Shown piece by piece: positions 6,715 through 6,802 of a DNA stretch of 6,802 nt. The stretch spans positions 1 through 6,802 of the forward strand of contig JAESUF010000251.1 of assembly GCA_016763215.1 (NCBI GenBank), in the 5' to 3' direction. Position 1 is the first letter of the stretch; each line of letters starts with the position of its first letter. The translations under genes and the position numbers were made by a program. The notes beneath the pieces were generated by a model. It had not been told where the DNA came from. It made no database searches and saw only the letters and a list, made by a program, of their open reading frames with translations. This DNA comes from Flavobacteriaceae bacterium (GTDB taxonomy: Bacteria > Bacteroidota > Bacteroidia > Flavobacteriales > Flavobacteriaceae).

Positions 6715-6802
6715 AGTTTGAAAGACTATTTTTAGTGAGTGTGTTATTTATTTTAAAGAAATGTCCAATTTAGAGGTTGAACTTCGTCTTTATTAAAATC
6801 AA

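Noticed and set aside
6726..6737. ACTA-TTTT-TAGT hairpin after the M16 stop as a terminator.
   Set aside because: The stem is four pairs, almost all A-T, with no clear following T-run, so it cannot be distinguished from chance.
6762..6797. Plus-strand ATG with 11 codons before a stop, after the peptidase gene.
   Set aside because: It is too short, has no recognisable content, and is consistent with random AT-rich sequence.

Overview
The window looks like an ordinary chromosomal stretch from a member of Bacteroidota, most likely a marine-type Flavobacteriaceae. This rests on the AT-rich composition, A-rich sequence before start codons instead of Shine-Dalgarno sites, a lipoprotein with the Bacteroidota-typical Ser-Cys-Lys-Lys-Glu mature start, the LeuRS sequence type, and an intergenic repeat of a kind I remember from flavobacterial genomes. 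All six genes are on the + strand. None of the sequence looks phage-, transposon- or CRISPR-derived, and I see no tRNA or rRNA gene.

Layout: bases 3-659 are the 3' end of leuS, cut by the left edge. The spacer 660-825 holds a CA run, a small perfect hairpin and an imperfect palindromic repeat. Next comes a tight group: a SemiSWEET sugar transporter (826-1080), a small lipocalin-like lipoprotein (about 1120-1587), an NtrY-type membrane histidine kinase (1588-3045) and an enoyl-CoA hydratase family enzyme (3059-3841). Gaps are 39, 0 and 13 bases, so these four are probably co-transcribed. After a 92-base AT-rich spacer there is a secreted two-domain M16 zinc metallopeptidase (3934-6714). The last 88 bases hold no confident gene.

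How they may work together: the clearest functional link is the lipoprotein and the kinase. The kinase starts with GTG directly after the lipoprotein's TAA, in the same reading frame, and no response regulator gene is in view. A lipoprotein that feeds an envelope signal to the kinase is a reasonable hypothesis, but the sequence does not prove it. The hydratase (cytoplasmic acyl-CoA metabolism) and the M16 peptidase (exported, peptide degradation) look like independent housekeeping functions. I find no convincing new system. The points most worth a second look are the lipoprotein-kinase pair and the leuS-downstream repeat.
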